DNA of 54,379 nucleotides from Segatella oulorum JCM 14966 (GCF_000613785.1 NZ_BAJQ01000014.1:1-54379), one strand, 5' to 3'; counted from the first letter of the stretch, positions 1-10,687 are shown. Notes: generated from the letters alone by a model not told the origin. Program-made: numbers and translations.

Positions 1-3000
1 CCCTTAACTGTTAGCCCTGGTACGATATTGTCTTTTGTTAAAACCTTAAAGACAAGTGTTGAAGAGAGGCACTATCTTCAAACTAAACTTCTTTGCTATT
101 TTCTTTTATCACATATAAGAAATAAATCGACAAGAGTATCTATATTTGAGGTACTGAAGGAGCTCAAATTGGTTACTCTTTTCACAGCTAATGTTAGATT
201 GGAACGACCATCAGGTGCCAAAACTTGCAAAACGCCAAAGCCAAACAAAGAAATAGAAAAAGAGATCAATAATTTGATTCGTAATGGCCAACACAAAGAG
301 GCTATAGAATCCATCGATAAAGCATTATCATCAAATATACTTGATGATAAATACAAGAGTAGTTTGCTGTTGAAAAAAGCCCAGACTTTTTCTTCAATCA
401 CAGATTACGAAAGTGCAAAAAAAACATATATTGACTTGATTTCCTTTAATGAGTCAATTCATGGTGATGCTAAAAATTTAAGTCATCTCTATACAGAACT
501 GGCGAGACTGCAATCGATGAATAAGGACGAGAATGATCTTGCTGTTGGATCTGTAAAAAAAGCTTTGCAATATAATAGAGATAACTCCTTCGCTTCAACA
601 TTGCTTAGCCAATTGAGCAATGGTAAAACAAATACCAATTCAAATATTGATAGTGCATCAGATGATTCGGAATTAATGTTAGAGTCCGATGAAGGAAGCG
701 TCACTATTAGTAAAATGATAGATATAGACATTAAGGAGCATAAATTTACAAATGAAGACATATTAAGGAATGATAGTAAGCCTAATGCTATAATTGCAAA
801 AAACATTTTTGATACAGCGAAGGCAACAAAAGAAGTTGACTTATCTGAACGTTATCCTGTATATCTTGAGGCCGCAAAAGCATTTAGTGAACTTCCGATT
901 GGTAGTTATGACTATCAAGACTATTTAGAAGCAGTAGCTTATTATGCAATTCTGAAAGGTGATTCTATTTATATAAAATTCAGAAATGCTGTAAGCCAAG
1001 GTGAGAATGATATCAAGTATTTAACACGATTGAAGGATAGTGCATGCAGTTACTATATAGAATCACTGAATCTGATGTCAAGTATTCCTTCAAATAGATT
1101 ATTGTCCATCTTAAGCAACTATCTAAAGATTAGTATTGCATTATGTAATATCAAGAACAACGAACCGGTGAATTTTACAGGCCAATTCCAATCTGTATTT
1201 TTCTCATGCATAGATAGTGATAATGTGGAATATAACGATATTGCGTGGTCTGTTATTATAGCAGTTGGAGCAGCTAGTGCTGGAGCATGGAATAAACTTG
1301 TTCGAATAAAAGGTGGTACAAGTGGATTATATGGGAAGATGTCCGGCAATCCACAAACAATATATAATACAATTAATAGACTTGGTGCAACAAATATTAG
1401 CACTAATTTGAAACCTGGTGATTTTTTGAAATCTGCTTTTAAAAAGAGGATTACTTTAAACAAGGAACTTGCCACATACTGTGGCGAGATGATAAAATTA
1501 AATGTAGACGTTCATCTTATTACCAGGATTTCCGATGCCTGGAGAAAAATTAGAGAATACGATTTCTTGATGTCAACAACTGACAATGAATCTAAGAATG
1601 CTGTGGAGGATTTTCTTCGCATACTTACACCTTACGCTAATCGAAATCAAGCAGAGAGAACAACATTACTTATACAAGTTCAACGTTTATTGGAAAAACA
1701 AATTGCTTTTATTAATGATAATACTACGTATTATGGCAGAACATTTTTCTTTTCCTTGTTCAACAAATGGAAGAAAAGTATACAAGGGCTGCTTGATAAG
1801 AAAATTGCCGACACATTACCAATTTTGCAAGTATTGGCAGATCCCCCATATATTGTAATGAATGGCGAGAAAAAAATCGTTAATCTGATAGTAAAAAACA
1901 TTGGCGATAGTACAGCGGACGGATGTATTCTTGCACCCCGCGTAAGTGAAGTTAATAGTTCCAAAAGCATAAAAGCGGTAAATGAATATAAGAGAGAGAT
2001 TCCTGCTGGTACAAATTTTGAATTTTCCATGAATCTCCCAAAGCACTTATACGATGCTAATTCGATAGAATTGTCTATGGAAATCACAGCATTGTATCAA
2101 GGAAAAGAAGTCGGAACTCAAGAATACTTGTTTACACTTGAAAATGAGCCTGAAAGTTCTTTGACTTACAATGACATTCCATGGAAAGATGGTGCGATTC
2201 CCAAAGAGCAGATGTTCAAAGGTAGGAAGCAGATACTTGATGTCCTAAAGAGACATTATACATCGTTGGAAAAGGATAAACCTTACATACTATATGGCTT
2301 AACAAGAACCGGCAAAAGTTCTATATTAAAATACTTAAAAGAAGCGTTGAATAATCAAACTACGACATTTGATGGTCATCAGTTTACCATTGCGACTTTT
2401 GATTGGGATTTGTCATTGGCTTCAAGTCTCGGAAATGCTCAAGACTTATGGCAGTATTTGCTTTTTGACCAGGTTTATGATCACATAGGTGATTATTTAG
2501 ATGGCTCTGTTTATCAAGAATTCAATCTCTCAGAGAGACCTAGAGCGAAGGATTTCCCCTCTATTTTATTCTATCTTAAAAAGAAGGGGATTTATCCTTT
2601 ATTCTTGGTGGATGAATTCTCCTTCATAAAAGTTCTTATGGATAATCGTATTGTTAATCCTGCATTTTTGCATACTCTACGCCAGTACGCACTAGAAGGA
2701 CTGGCAAGTTTTATATATGCTGGCACCTATGACATTAAAGCTTTAATAAAAGATCAAAAGTATGGAATAACTGGACAGCTTGTAAATGCTGTCGAAGAAC
2801 AGATAAGTGAAATAAGCCCTTCCGCCGCAGAAGAATTAATAACAGTAATGGGTGAGCGACTTCGTTTTACGAATGAAGCCATATCACACATCCATACTTT
2901 ATCTGGAGACGTTCCATACTTTATTCAGATAATCTGTAAATACTGCGGTCTATTTGCCGTGGAGAAAAAAAGATCTATAATAGGTTATCCGGAATTGGAG

Positions 3001-3397
3001 TATGTCATAAAGATACTAACGGGTGAACATGAATACGAGCAAGGTTCCATGGTTATGCCTCTTCCTGAGAATGTGTTCCAAAACAATATGTTCAGCCCTG
3101 CAGACCCAAAAGAGGTTAATGTTCTAATAACTAGTTTGGCGTATTTTAATCGTGAAAACATAGAGAATCAACGCGGAGTTGGTATGGTCGAGCTACAAGA
3201 GTTATGGGCAAAAAAAAACATACAAGCCTTTCGTTCAAAACTTGCAGAAGCGATAGAACTACTTTTAGAAAAAAAAAGTTATTCTTCAATATGAAGACGA
3301 TGGATTGCCCGTATATAAATTATCTGTTGATTTATTTAGAAGATGGTGGGGGCAACATCACAACGACTTAACAAGAGAAATTGATACTATTTTATAG
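1..3397 (+). CDS. TPR / Ig-like / STAND-type NTPase, 5'-partial, frame break near 3' end
   Basis: Large signalling-type NTPase, probably cytosolic; 1122 residues counted from a TTG at 28. The frame is open to base 1, so the true start lies outside the window. Residues below count from the TTG. About 80-200 is helical and TPR-like. About 610-710 is beta-rich and Ig/CARDB-like (NLIVKNIGDSTADG). A P-loop NTPase follows: Walker A GLTRTGKSS near 755 and Walker B LFLVDEFSF near 860. The frame stops at 3294, but removing one A from the A9 run at 3269-3277 continues it to the TAG at 3395-3397. That adds a winged-helix-like tail (KLSVDLFRRWW) typical of STAND/Orc-like ATPases and places the stop 3 bases before the next ATG. 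Such proteins usually sense a trigger and oligomerise; the trigger here is unknown. First gene of a compact operon. Domain calls are by eye: NTPase secure, Ig-like part tentative. Confidence 0.72.
3269..3277 (+). other. A9 homopolymer at frame break
   Basis: Nine consecutive A separate the upstream frame from the frame that encodes the last ~40 residues of the NTPase. Loss of one A restores a single reading frame. It could be an over-called homopolymer, a phase-variable tract, or a site of transcriptional slippage. The many other homopolymer breaks in the window favour an error. Confidence 0.7.
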
Positions 3398-3400
3398 AAT

Positions 3401-5002
3401 ATGGCTGCAAAACCTTTCCAATTACATGACATATCGAACAGAGAAGAATTGTTCGGACGTGAAAAATTAATTGAGCATTTATTTGTAAACGCTTCTATGC
3501 GTCTCAATGTCCCAATTATAGGGGCACGGCGTTTCGGGAAAACTTGTCTTTTAAAAACAGTAGAAAAGATTATAAAAAAAGATGGAGATCTTGGCTTATA
3601 TCCTATATACCTAGATTTTAAAGATAGTGCAATCCAAGGAACTCAGTTGTCTTATAGTTACATGCTCTCATGTTTGATTTCATCTTTATATGTCGATGGA
3701 CTGTTCAATGAGGTAATGAGATTTGGAGCAACTGAGATACGACCTTCTGATGACTGGACAGAGGTTTCTGAACAATTTCAAAACTTGTCTATACCGAGAA
3801 CGCAAAGTTTACTGGAAAAAGTAATAAAATGGTTCTCGGAACTTATGGAAAAAGCTATACTTTTTATTATCGACGAATACGAGTACTTGTTCAAATATGC
3901 TCTTGAAACGCCTTTGGCTTTCAGTAAAATACGCACTATGAGTAGCGATATAAACTCTGAAGGCGACAAGTATTTCTGCTTTTGGATAGCTGGTGCAACT
4001 CCATGGGATGAACTTATTGCTGCAGTTCCTGGTTCTGGCGAAGCAAATACGGTAACTAGTCCATTGTTTGTAACACCAATAGACAAAGTTGCTTTCCAAA
4101 AGATGTGGGATTACGAATGCTCAAAAATAGAAGATTCACAGAAAGCCGAAATAATGAGGTCTTATTGTGAATTCGCATATGAAAATTCTGGAGGAGTACC
4201 TTTTTATGGTAAGGATCTTATTGGTTCATTCATATATAGAAACAACTCAATGCCAGACTTCAGTATCTGCAATACATTTTTTAAGGAACTCACAGCAAAA
4301 GCGATGTCTTCAGGAGAGTATCGTATTCTTAAATCTGTAGCTTTACTGCCTCAGAAGATAGAGAAATCCGTGAGTAGGACAAATCTTGTCAACAAGGGAC
4401 TCGTAAAAGTGGATGGAAAAGAAAAGATGTCTATTCCATTTCAATTTTTAAAAGAATTCATTTTGGCAGAAATGAATGATATAAAAGCCGCACGTCCACA
4501 AAAGAATGAAACAGAGACATTAGTTCGAGGATGTATGGATTTAATAGAAACGATAAACAACCAAATGGCTAACTATGGGAAAAATGCGATTTTCAAACCT
4601 GTAAACGATGGTTCTTCGATGGAAAATGATCTTCGCACACCTTGTTATAATAAGGACCAGTTTTCCGACTTTGCTTCCGCTCTATACAAAACATATTTTG
4701 AACGAGCAAAAGATGGTAGGAATGAGGTTAAGAATTTGCATTGGTCATTTTTCTCAAATTCTGACTTTGCTAAATGTGCTGACATTGCTAGACATTCTTT
4801 CGGAGGCGGTCACGAAATGGATAATTTCATAAAGCGTGACGGACAATTTAGCAAAGATGACATGCTGTTATTGTTAACAGGGAGCGTGAATGAACCTTTC
4901 TCTCAAGACGAATGGTATCGTCTGCAGGTGGAATTTCTTAAATTGTTTAAGACAGAACTTGATAGAATGAGAACTTACTTACGAGAGAACATAAGAAGAT
5001 AG
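3401..5002 (+). CDS. P-loop ATPase (Orc/STAND-like), second ATPase of the operon
   Basis: 533 residues, no signal peptide, predicted cytosolic. The N-terminus carries the 'NREELFGRE' lead-in common to ATPases of the AAA ATPase_2/STAND group. Then come Walker A GARRFGKTC (about residue 42-50) and Walker B AILFIIDEYEYLF (about 150-162). The Arg within the P-loop (GxRRxGKT) is typical of archaeal-type ATPases in this group. The middle is helical and winged-helix-like. The C-terminal ~170 residues match no family I recognise. The ATG is 3 bases after the restored stop of the upstream NTPase, and the next gene starts 9 bases after this stop, so translation is probably coupled. Two different STAND-like ATPases side by side suggest a hetero-oligomeric sensor or loader. 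Function is inferred from the fold only. Confidence 0.75.
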   Translation: MAAKPFQLHDISNREELFGREKLIEHLFVNASMRLNVPIIGARRFGKTCLLKTVEKIIKKDGDLGLYPIYLDFKDSAIQGTQLSYSYMLSCLISSLYVDGLFNEVMRFGATEIRPSDDWTEVSEQFQNLSIPRTQSLLEKVIKWFSELMEKAILFIIDEYEYLFKYALETPLAFSKIRTMSSDINSEGDKYFCFWIAGATPWDELIAAVPGSGEANTVTSPLFVTPIDKVAFQKMWDYECSKIEDSQKAEIMRSYCEFAYENSGGVPFYGKDLIGSFIYRNNSMPDFSICNTFFKELTAKAMSSGEYRILKSVALLPQKIEKSVSRTNLVNKGLVKVDGKEKMSIPFQFLKEFILAEMNDIKAARPQKNETETLVRGCMDLIETINNQMANYGKNAIFKPVNDGSSMENDLRTPCYNKDQFSDFASALYKTYFERAKDGRNEVKNLHWSFFSNSDFAKCADIARHSFGGGHEMDNFIKRDGQFSKDDMLLLLTGSVNEPFSQDEWYRLQVEFLKLFKTELDRMRTYLRENIRR

Positions 5003-5011
5003 ATATAGAAT

Positions 5012-6358
5012 ATGGAATTCAAATGGTTTGTTGAGAACGAAAGTAAAGATAGTAATTCTACAACACTTAGCAAAGAAGATGTTGGCGAAAAGATTGATAT
5101 TCAATCTAAGCCAAAGGAAAAGCCGTCATTGCCTGTAAAATGGGTTAATTACAAAAATAAGGAAGATATACATGCTTACTTAAATGAACACGCGAAAGGA
5201 AGGAATATTCCCAATATACTGGAGGACGTAAAATCGTATTTACAGTCTGAAGAATTCGTATATGTTGATTATTGGTATTTTATAGATGCGTTAGTAAGCT
5301 ATCAAGCATCTTTATTCCTTGCAACACTTGCCAAGAATTCGCCCGACGAAAAGGTTATACCTGAATGTGATGAAAGTATTTTGTCTGAAATTGTTAGGGA
5401 TGCTTTCGGAGCTGAAGATAAGATTTCACATGCGCTTAACTTAATAAGACCTTGTCGCAAGCAATTGTCTTACCAACAAGTAGAGATTATAATTCGAAGT
5501 TGTGTAAAGACGCATAATCCCGATTTGATTGGTGAAGTATTTCTTTTTCTTGACATTTCTCCTTCTATAGCAATTAATGTTCTAAAGACTAATTTGAATA
5601 ATTTGGCGGCAGCCTATGCCCTATACAAATACTATAGTGCCGCTAAAACGAAGAATCTAATTACACAAGAAACGGTAGTAGAGGTTTTTTCATATCCATA
5701 TATTAGTTCCTTAATTAAAGAGTTGGAAGGAATGGATGCCCCGAGACAAGTTATTGGTAAGCTTATCTCTAATATTGTTTTTGGGAACGGATATAAAATA
5801 GACAGAAATCTTTTGATCCTTATTAACAAAAGGGGCTATCAAGGATATGCGTGTTACTTTACGCAAAAAAAACATAAACAAGAAATACAAGAAAGGGTGA
5901 GAAATATTTCTTTTACCAAAACCTACGACTTTCTTGTTATTAAGAGATTGCCACATCACTATCTCCTTAAGTGCAGTCTATTAGATTCTATGGCCTTGCT
6001 TCCTTTGTCAAGTATGATAGGCAAGGAGAACCCATCTAAAAATACACAAATAAAAGCGTACATTTCAAAGGTATTTAAATATCCGAAGATTTTGCTAGTC
6101 CATCAACGAGAGCAAGATCATAACGAATATTTGCTAAATATTGGCGATAAAATCGACATATCATTTTCTCTAAGGAACAGTAAAATAATTCCTCGATCCC
6201 GAAACTTGGCTGACCTAATCGATGTTTCTATCACCAATATTGAATTTGTACGTAACTACAAAGATAGATATATCGGAGAGGTCGTAAAGCAGAATTCTAT
6301 GTTCTCATATGAAATAAGGCTTCTCGGAGTTAAACAAAATAATAATTATTCGAAATAA
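5012..6358 (+). CDS. unknown operon protein, 448 aa
   Basis: Not recognised. The first ~45 residues are charged and low-complexity (many S, K, E), followed by a helical middle (about 50-300). The end (about 350-440) is beta-rich and contains YLLNIGDKIDISFSLR, which could be a small OB/SH3-like barrel. There is no catalytic motif, signal peptide or membrane segment. It begins 9 bases after the second ATPase, and its TAA overlaps the next ATG by one base (TAATG), so it is translationally coupled on both sides. A structural or adaptor role between the ATPases and the helicase is a guess from position only. Base composition is as AT-rich as its neighbours, consistent with one transferred unit. 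Confidence 0.7.
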   Translation: MEFKWFVENESKDSNSTTLSKEDVGEKIDIQSKPKEKPSLPVKWVNYKNKEDIHAYLNEHAKGRNIPNILEDVKSYLQSEEFVYVDYWYFIDALVSYQASLFLATLAKNSPDEKVIPECDESILSEIVRDAFGAEDKISHALNLIRPCRKQLSYQQVEIIIRSCVKTHNPDLIGEVFLFLDISPSIAINVLKTNLNNLAAAYALYKYYSAAKTKNLITQETVVEVFSYPYISSLIKELEGMDAPRQVIGKLISNIVFGNGYKIDRNLLILINKRGYQGYACYFTQKKHKQEIQERVRNISFTKTYDFLVIKRLPHHYLLKCSLLDSMALLPLSSMIGKENPSKNTQIKAYISKVFKYPKILLVHQREQDHNEYLLNIGDKIDISFSLRNSKIIPRSRNLADLIDVSITNIEFVRNYKDRYIGEVVKQNSMFSYEIRLLGVKQNNNYSK

Positions 6359-8611
6359 TGACATCTGTCATCGAAGTCAATTGGGAAAACGCAACTTCCC
6401 CCAAGGCTATTCTTGAAGAGGTTACAATGTTGATCCTATAGTACTTCCTGTTTTTGCATGGCTATTATACGAACATAGCGTTCGCGATAGCAAGGTAATT
6501 TTCAAACGAAAAATAATTGATATGTTTACACTAAGCCAACAACAGCTGGAAGCTCTGCAAGCTATAAAAACTTTCATAAGAGATGACAACAAAACCGTTT
6601 TCATCTTGAAAGGATATGCTGGTACAGGTAAGACAACAATGATTAAGACGATTATTCCAGAACTTCAGAAGATTGGGAAGATTGTCAAGTTAATGGCTCC
6701 TACGGGACGTGCTGCTAAGGTTTTGCAAGACAAAACCGGATTTAAATCAGCCTCAACGATCCATAAAGTTATTTATTACAAACCAGATATCCGCGATGCT
6801 CGACATGATGAGGAAGGCAAGAAAATCAAAAGTGAAATCGCTCCTTCTTTAAGAGCCGATGGTGTAGATGATTTACAGTTATATTTCGGTATACGAGCAT
6901 TGGAGAATGGTGAGACACCTGACAGACTAGTTTGCATTGTCGACGAATCATCAATGATCAGTTCTCGGAAAGCGACAGACGAAGTGCTTCATTTCGGTAC
7001 GGACATATTGCTTGACGACCTTTTAACCTATGGCAATCCACACAAGGGTGCGAAGTTTATATTTGTTGGCGATCCAGCTCAGTTGCCACCTGTCGGTGAC
7101 AACCGTTCTGCAGCTCTTGACAAACAGTATTTCGAGAAGATTGGATTGAGTGTTGACAGCTATGAGCTTACACAGGTTCTACGTCAGTCAGAAGGCAGTG
7201 CTATTTTGGCAAATGCCATGAAGATTCGTGATCTCCTTAACACCACAGAGCGTAGCGAACTATCTTTTGACAGAGTTGAGGGCGAGGTGGAGGATATTAC
7301 TGGCGAACAGACTATAGAAAGATTTTTTGAGGAATATCCCACCCCACGGCTCGGCTCAAGCGTTGTTATCTGCTATAGTAATGCATTGGTTAGAGACTAT
7401 AATGATGCTATTCGCCACAATTATTTTGAGGATATTAATATCCCTCATGTCGGTGATGTCATTCAGATTATAAGGAATAGTCACATCCACGAACTATACA
7501 ATGGCGACTTTGCTCAGATAACAGCTGTGGACGAAGGAATTGAAATTCAATCAGCGCCAGTCTGGACTACTATTGGCAAAGAAAAGAAGCGTGTCAATAT
7601 AGAACTTACATTCCGCAATGTAGGTATTCTCACATATGATGGGCGAACATTGCGTTGCAAGATTGTAGATTCTCTTCTCCACAACTCTAATCACGGACTC
7701 ACGCCTCAGGAGACAACTGCACTATATATCAACTTTCGTATGCGCAATCCTAATTTAAAGTCGCGCTCCGAGGTATCACAAGGGTTGCAGGAAGACCCGT
7801 ATTTCAATGCACTCTGTGTTAAATACGGTTACGCCATCACTTGCCACAAGGCACAGGGCGGTGAATGGCCTACGGTTTTTGTAGACTATCATGGCCGCAC
7901 TGGACTCAATGACGACTCGCTACGTTGGTCTTATACTGCTACTACGCGTGCTTCTAAAATATTGTATGGTGTTCTTATGCCTAATATGCAGTTGCTTGAC
8001 AGACTCAAAATCAATCCGATCACAAAAGTCTCAAAACCTCAAAAGGATTGTATTAGAGTTGCATGTATGGGCAATATAGAAGACTTACCGGCAAATGCAA
8101 CAGATAGTCAAAAAGCTAAATTCCTTTCTGTAAAGACAGCGTTAAGCAAACTTGGCTTATATATCAACAAAGTGGAGTTCTACCAGTATGTTGACAGGTA
8201 TTATATTCAGAGTTCTGAAGGTGAACGTATATACAATCTACAGTACAATGGCATGGGCATGTACACTTCTGTAAAAGCACTGTCATTATATCCCGATGAC
8301 GATATAGTACAAGAAGCATTGATGAGCGAATGTGAATATCTTTATGATGTTTGCTATTCTTCTGAAGCGACATCGTTAATGAAACTTTATCATAAAATGG
8401 TTTCATATTGCGATGATTTGGGCATTCTCATTACGAACATAACCAATGCACAATATCAAGTAATATATCACTTGAAGACATCAGGAATGTTTTCTTCGAT
8501 ACAATTTTTTTTACAATGCTAAAAAAATTAATTTCCTATGCAGCTCCACTTTCTGATATGGGAGCGGAAGACGAGAAGTTAATTCAATTGATAGAGAAAC
8601 TCAGAAACTAA
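6358..8611 (+). CDS. RecD-like SF1 DNA helicase, two frame breaks
   Basis: ATP-dependent helicase of the RecD/AAA_30 plus UvrD_C_2 kind. Counting from the in-frame ATG at 6522, motif I GYAGTGKT is at 31-38. Further on are motif II VDESSMIS, motif III FVGDPAQLPPVGD, motif IV VLRQSEGSA, motif V YAITCHKAQGGEWP and motif VI YTATTRAS, so all helicase motifs are intact. An ATG at 6358 overlaps the preceding stop and opens MTSVIEVNWENATSPKAIL. One base missing near 6426 (AAA read as AA) would join this to LPVFAWLLYEHSVRDSK and the helicase, adding 55 residues. At the 3' end, one extra T at the T8 run 8505-8512 would carry the frame to the TAA at 8609-8611 with the tail LISYAAPLSDMGAEDEKLIQ. The corrected product is 751 residues and ends 14 bases before the next ATG. 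The enzyme core is certain; the extensions are inferred from coding continuity. Confidence 0.82.
8505..8513 (+). other. T8 run containing in-phase U_UUU_UUA slippery heptamer
   Basis: The zero frame reads CAA TTT TTT TTA, so T_TTT_TTA (8507-8513) is in the correct phase for -1 tandem slippage, the heptamer used at the HIV-1 gag-pol junction. A -1 shift here extends the helicase by ~33 residues to 8611; without it the protein ends at 8522. I see no strong downstream stem, and nearby genes carry homopolymer errors, so a missing T is the simpler explanation. Confidence 0.55.
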
Positions 8612-8625
8612 TTACAACTTAGCTT

Positions 8626-10251
8626 ATGGCATTTAAAGAAGTTACAGCTCTACGCAAATCAGGTAAATTAGAACAAGCACTTGAAATGGCACGTGCTGAC
8701 TATAACCATCTCCAAGACTATTGGGGATGCGTTGGGCTTTTCTGGTGCTTGAACGACAAATACAAACTAGTCAAAGAATTGGCTGAGAGAGACGTAATCG
8801 TGAAGGAAATGCACGAACTCGCAAAACAGATACAGCGCAGTGATGAATATATTGAAAGAGCGTTAGTCTCTGCGGACAGGTCACTCTTACCTCATCAAGA
8901 TGAAATCAGGACGGCAGAAGAACAAGCGAAGAACGGTGATGCCTTAGCCGCGTATAACAAGGTGTTGTCATTTCAAAATGACGACGAGCTTGCTAGTGTC
9001 CAATATGAGAACTTCGGTTGGATAATATATCGCGCATTGCATCAGAACCAGCAGATATCTACTATTGAGCGACGACGGATGCTGAACAACTATCTAAAGT
9101 TGGAGCTTCCTTCACCCTCCATGCTTCATTCCTGCATTCTTTCAGAAGCAATGAATACGGAACGCATCAACCCGAATGAGTTCTTGTTTACGCGTTTTAT
9201 TGAAATATGGAATCTCGAAAATTTGCGTGACGAAGACTGGCAGGATGGTAAAACTCAGGATGGCAACAGATATCCGTCTCAAGTTGAGCGTATGATTACC
9301 TTGTACTCCAAAGAGATACAAGTGGTTTCTACGGCTTTGCCGTCGGAGACATTTATGTCTGTTCTTCAAAAAGCAATAGACAAATGGCCGGATAATGATA
9401 ATCTTCTGCGAGACAAGGCTATTGCACTGATAAAGTTAGGCAAAAAAGAAGAAGCTATTGGTGTCTACAAACAGCTGGTTTTGAAATTCTCTGCAAAGTT
9501 CTATTTGTGGAGCGAAATGGCTATGCTGGTAGACTCTGATGATGTGAAAATTTCACTGCTCTGCAAAGCATTAAGTATAAAAGTGCCAGAAGAATTTCTT
9601 GGGAAGCTGCATTTGGCCCTTGCTAATGCTCTAATCGATAGCAAAGTTTTTGATTGGGCAAAAGCAGAATTGGATAAGTATAAAGAAGTATACGAGCGTA
9701 ACAATTGGCATCTGAACAACACTTTTGTGGATTTATGTAGAATGATTCCAGCAGGTACTGTGGCAATACCACAGGAGTATTCTGATCATTTCTGCAAAGC
9801 AGATGCTCTTGTTTATTCTGACATTCCTTCTCAAATTATGGTAAAGATTGGGGAACGATCCGATCAGGTGACAGATCACAAAACTCAGAAACAAAAGAAG
9901 GTGCGTAAATGGATGCTTCTCAACAACAATGGAGAAACAATAAAAGTTAAACCAAGGCAGTTTGGATTTCAATCCTTACCAGGCGGCCAATGCTTTGAGA
10001 TCAAAATGACAGATGGAAAGATACGTTTTGTCAAAGCTATAGAGATGCCTAGTGTAAACTGGATAAAGCGAGTGTCAGGCAACGTTAGAATAAAGACAAA
10101 TAGTCAGAACAAGGCATTTGCATTCGTGGATAACAGCTATGTTCATGAAAGACTTCTCACAGGTGTCAACGATGGGGACTATGTAGAGGGTGTCGCTATT
10201 TGCCGAAATGAAAAATGGCAATGCATAACGTTAACTACAAAAGGAAAATAA
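8626..10251 (+). CDS. TPR protein with C-terminal OB/cold-shock-like domain
   Basis: 541 residues, cytosolic. The start MAFKEVTALRKSGKLEQALEMA is a TPR-type helix pair. Further TPR-like repeats occur near 100-160 and 245-370 (for example LIKLGKKEEAIGVYKQLV). After a basic linker (KTQKQKKVRKW, about 420) the end is beta-rich. The last ~65 residues (GNVRIKTNSQNKAFAFVDNSYV followed by LTGVNDGDYVEG) resemble a cold-shock or S1-like OB fold, suggesting RNA or DNA binding. It starts 14 bases after the corrected helicase stop, with upstream AACTTAGC as a weak ribosome site. TPR plus OB proteins next to helicases are known from bacterial conflict systems; the family assignment here is by architecture, not by search. 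Confidence 0.7.
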   Translation: MAFKEVTALRKSGKLEQALEMARADYNHLQDYWGCVGLFWCLNDKYKLVKELAERDVIVKEMHELAKQIQRSDEYIERALVSADRSLLPHQDEIRTAEEQAKNGDALAAYNKVLSFQNDDELASVQYENFGWIIYRALHQNQQISTIERRRMLNNYLKLELPSPSMLHSCILSEAMNTERINPNEFLFTRFIEIWNLENLRDEDWQDGKTQDGNRYPSQVERMITLYSKEIQVVSTALPSETFMSVLQKAIDKWPDNDNLLRDKAIALIKLGKKEEAIGVYKQLVLKFSAKFYLWSEMAMLVDSDDVKISLLCKALSIKVPEEFLGKLHLALANALIDSKVFDWAKAELDKYKEVYERNNWHLNNTFVDLCRMIPAGTVAIPQEYSDHFCKADALVYSDIPSQIMVKIGERSDQVTDHKTQKQKKVRKWMLLNNNGETIKVKPRQFGFQSLPGGQCFEIKMTDGKIRFVKAIEMPSVNWIKRVSGNVRIKTNSQNKAFAFVDNSYVHERLLTGVNDGDYVEGVAICRNEKWQCITLTTKGK

Positions 10252-10619
10252 GAATATGCCACCAGCAAAAGTGTGTAGAAAACCTTAGACATATCATAGA
10301 AGCTACTGATGCTAAGGTGGTGGCGACTTCTGACTGGAAGTACATCATGTCGTTCATGGAACTCCTCGACATGTGGAAGGCTCGCAACTTACCTGGCGAG
10401 TTGATTGGTACCACACCTAACTGTAGTCTGCATCGCGGAGACGAAATTGACGAATGGTTGTTTGGATGCGACGATGAAGCGTTAGATTATATCATTCTTG
10501 ATGATATGGACGCAAGTTGTTTCAATGAGCATCAGCTCTCTAGACTGCTTATTGTTAATCCTTATACAGGACTGGATGAGGAGACAGCAGAGCGAGCAAT
10601 TGCACTCCTGAACAGGTGA
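10215..10619 (+). pseudogene. N-terminally truncated HAD-fold remnant (HAD_SAK-like)
   Basis: The frame from 10215 overlaps the end of the TPR/OB gene. Recognisable sequence begins at KCVENLRHIIEATDAKVVAT, about residue 19. It continues with the HAD motif II region (VVATSDWK) and the acidic motif IV IILDDMD. This matches the C-terminal part of small HAD domains associated with bacterial RNA-repair ('Swiss Army Knife') proteins. The N-terminal strand with the catalytic DxD is absent: directly upstream are only the TPR gene stop and an ATG with a 10-codon frame. The gene has probably lost 100 bases or more at its 5' end and cannot be catalytic. About 130 bases of non-coding DNA with a new promoter follow. 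Family identity is moderately sure; inactivity is inferred from the missing nucleophile. Confidence 0.6.
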
Positions 10620-10687
10620 TTTTTGAAAAGTTGAGCATAAACATCGCTAAAACGTAGCCTATTTACAAAAATAATCATTTTGCGACA

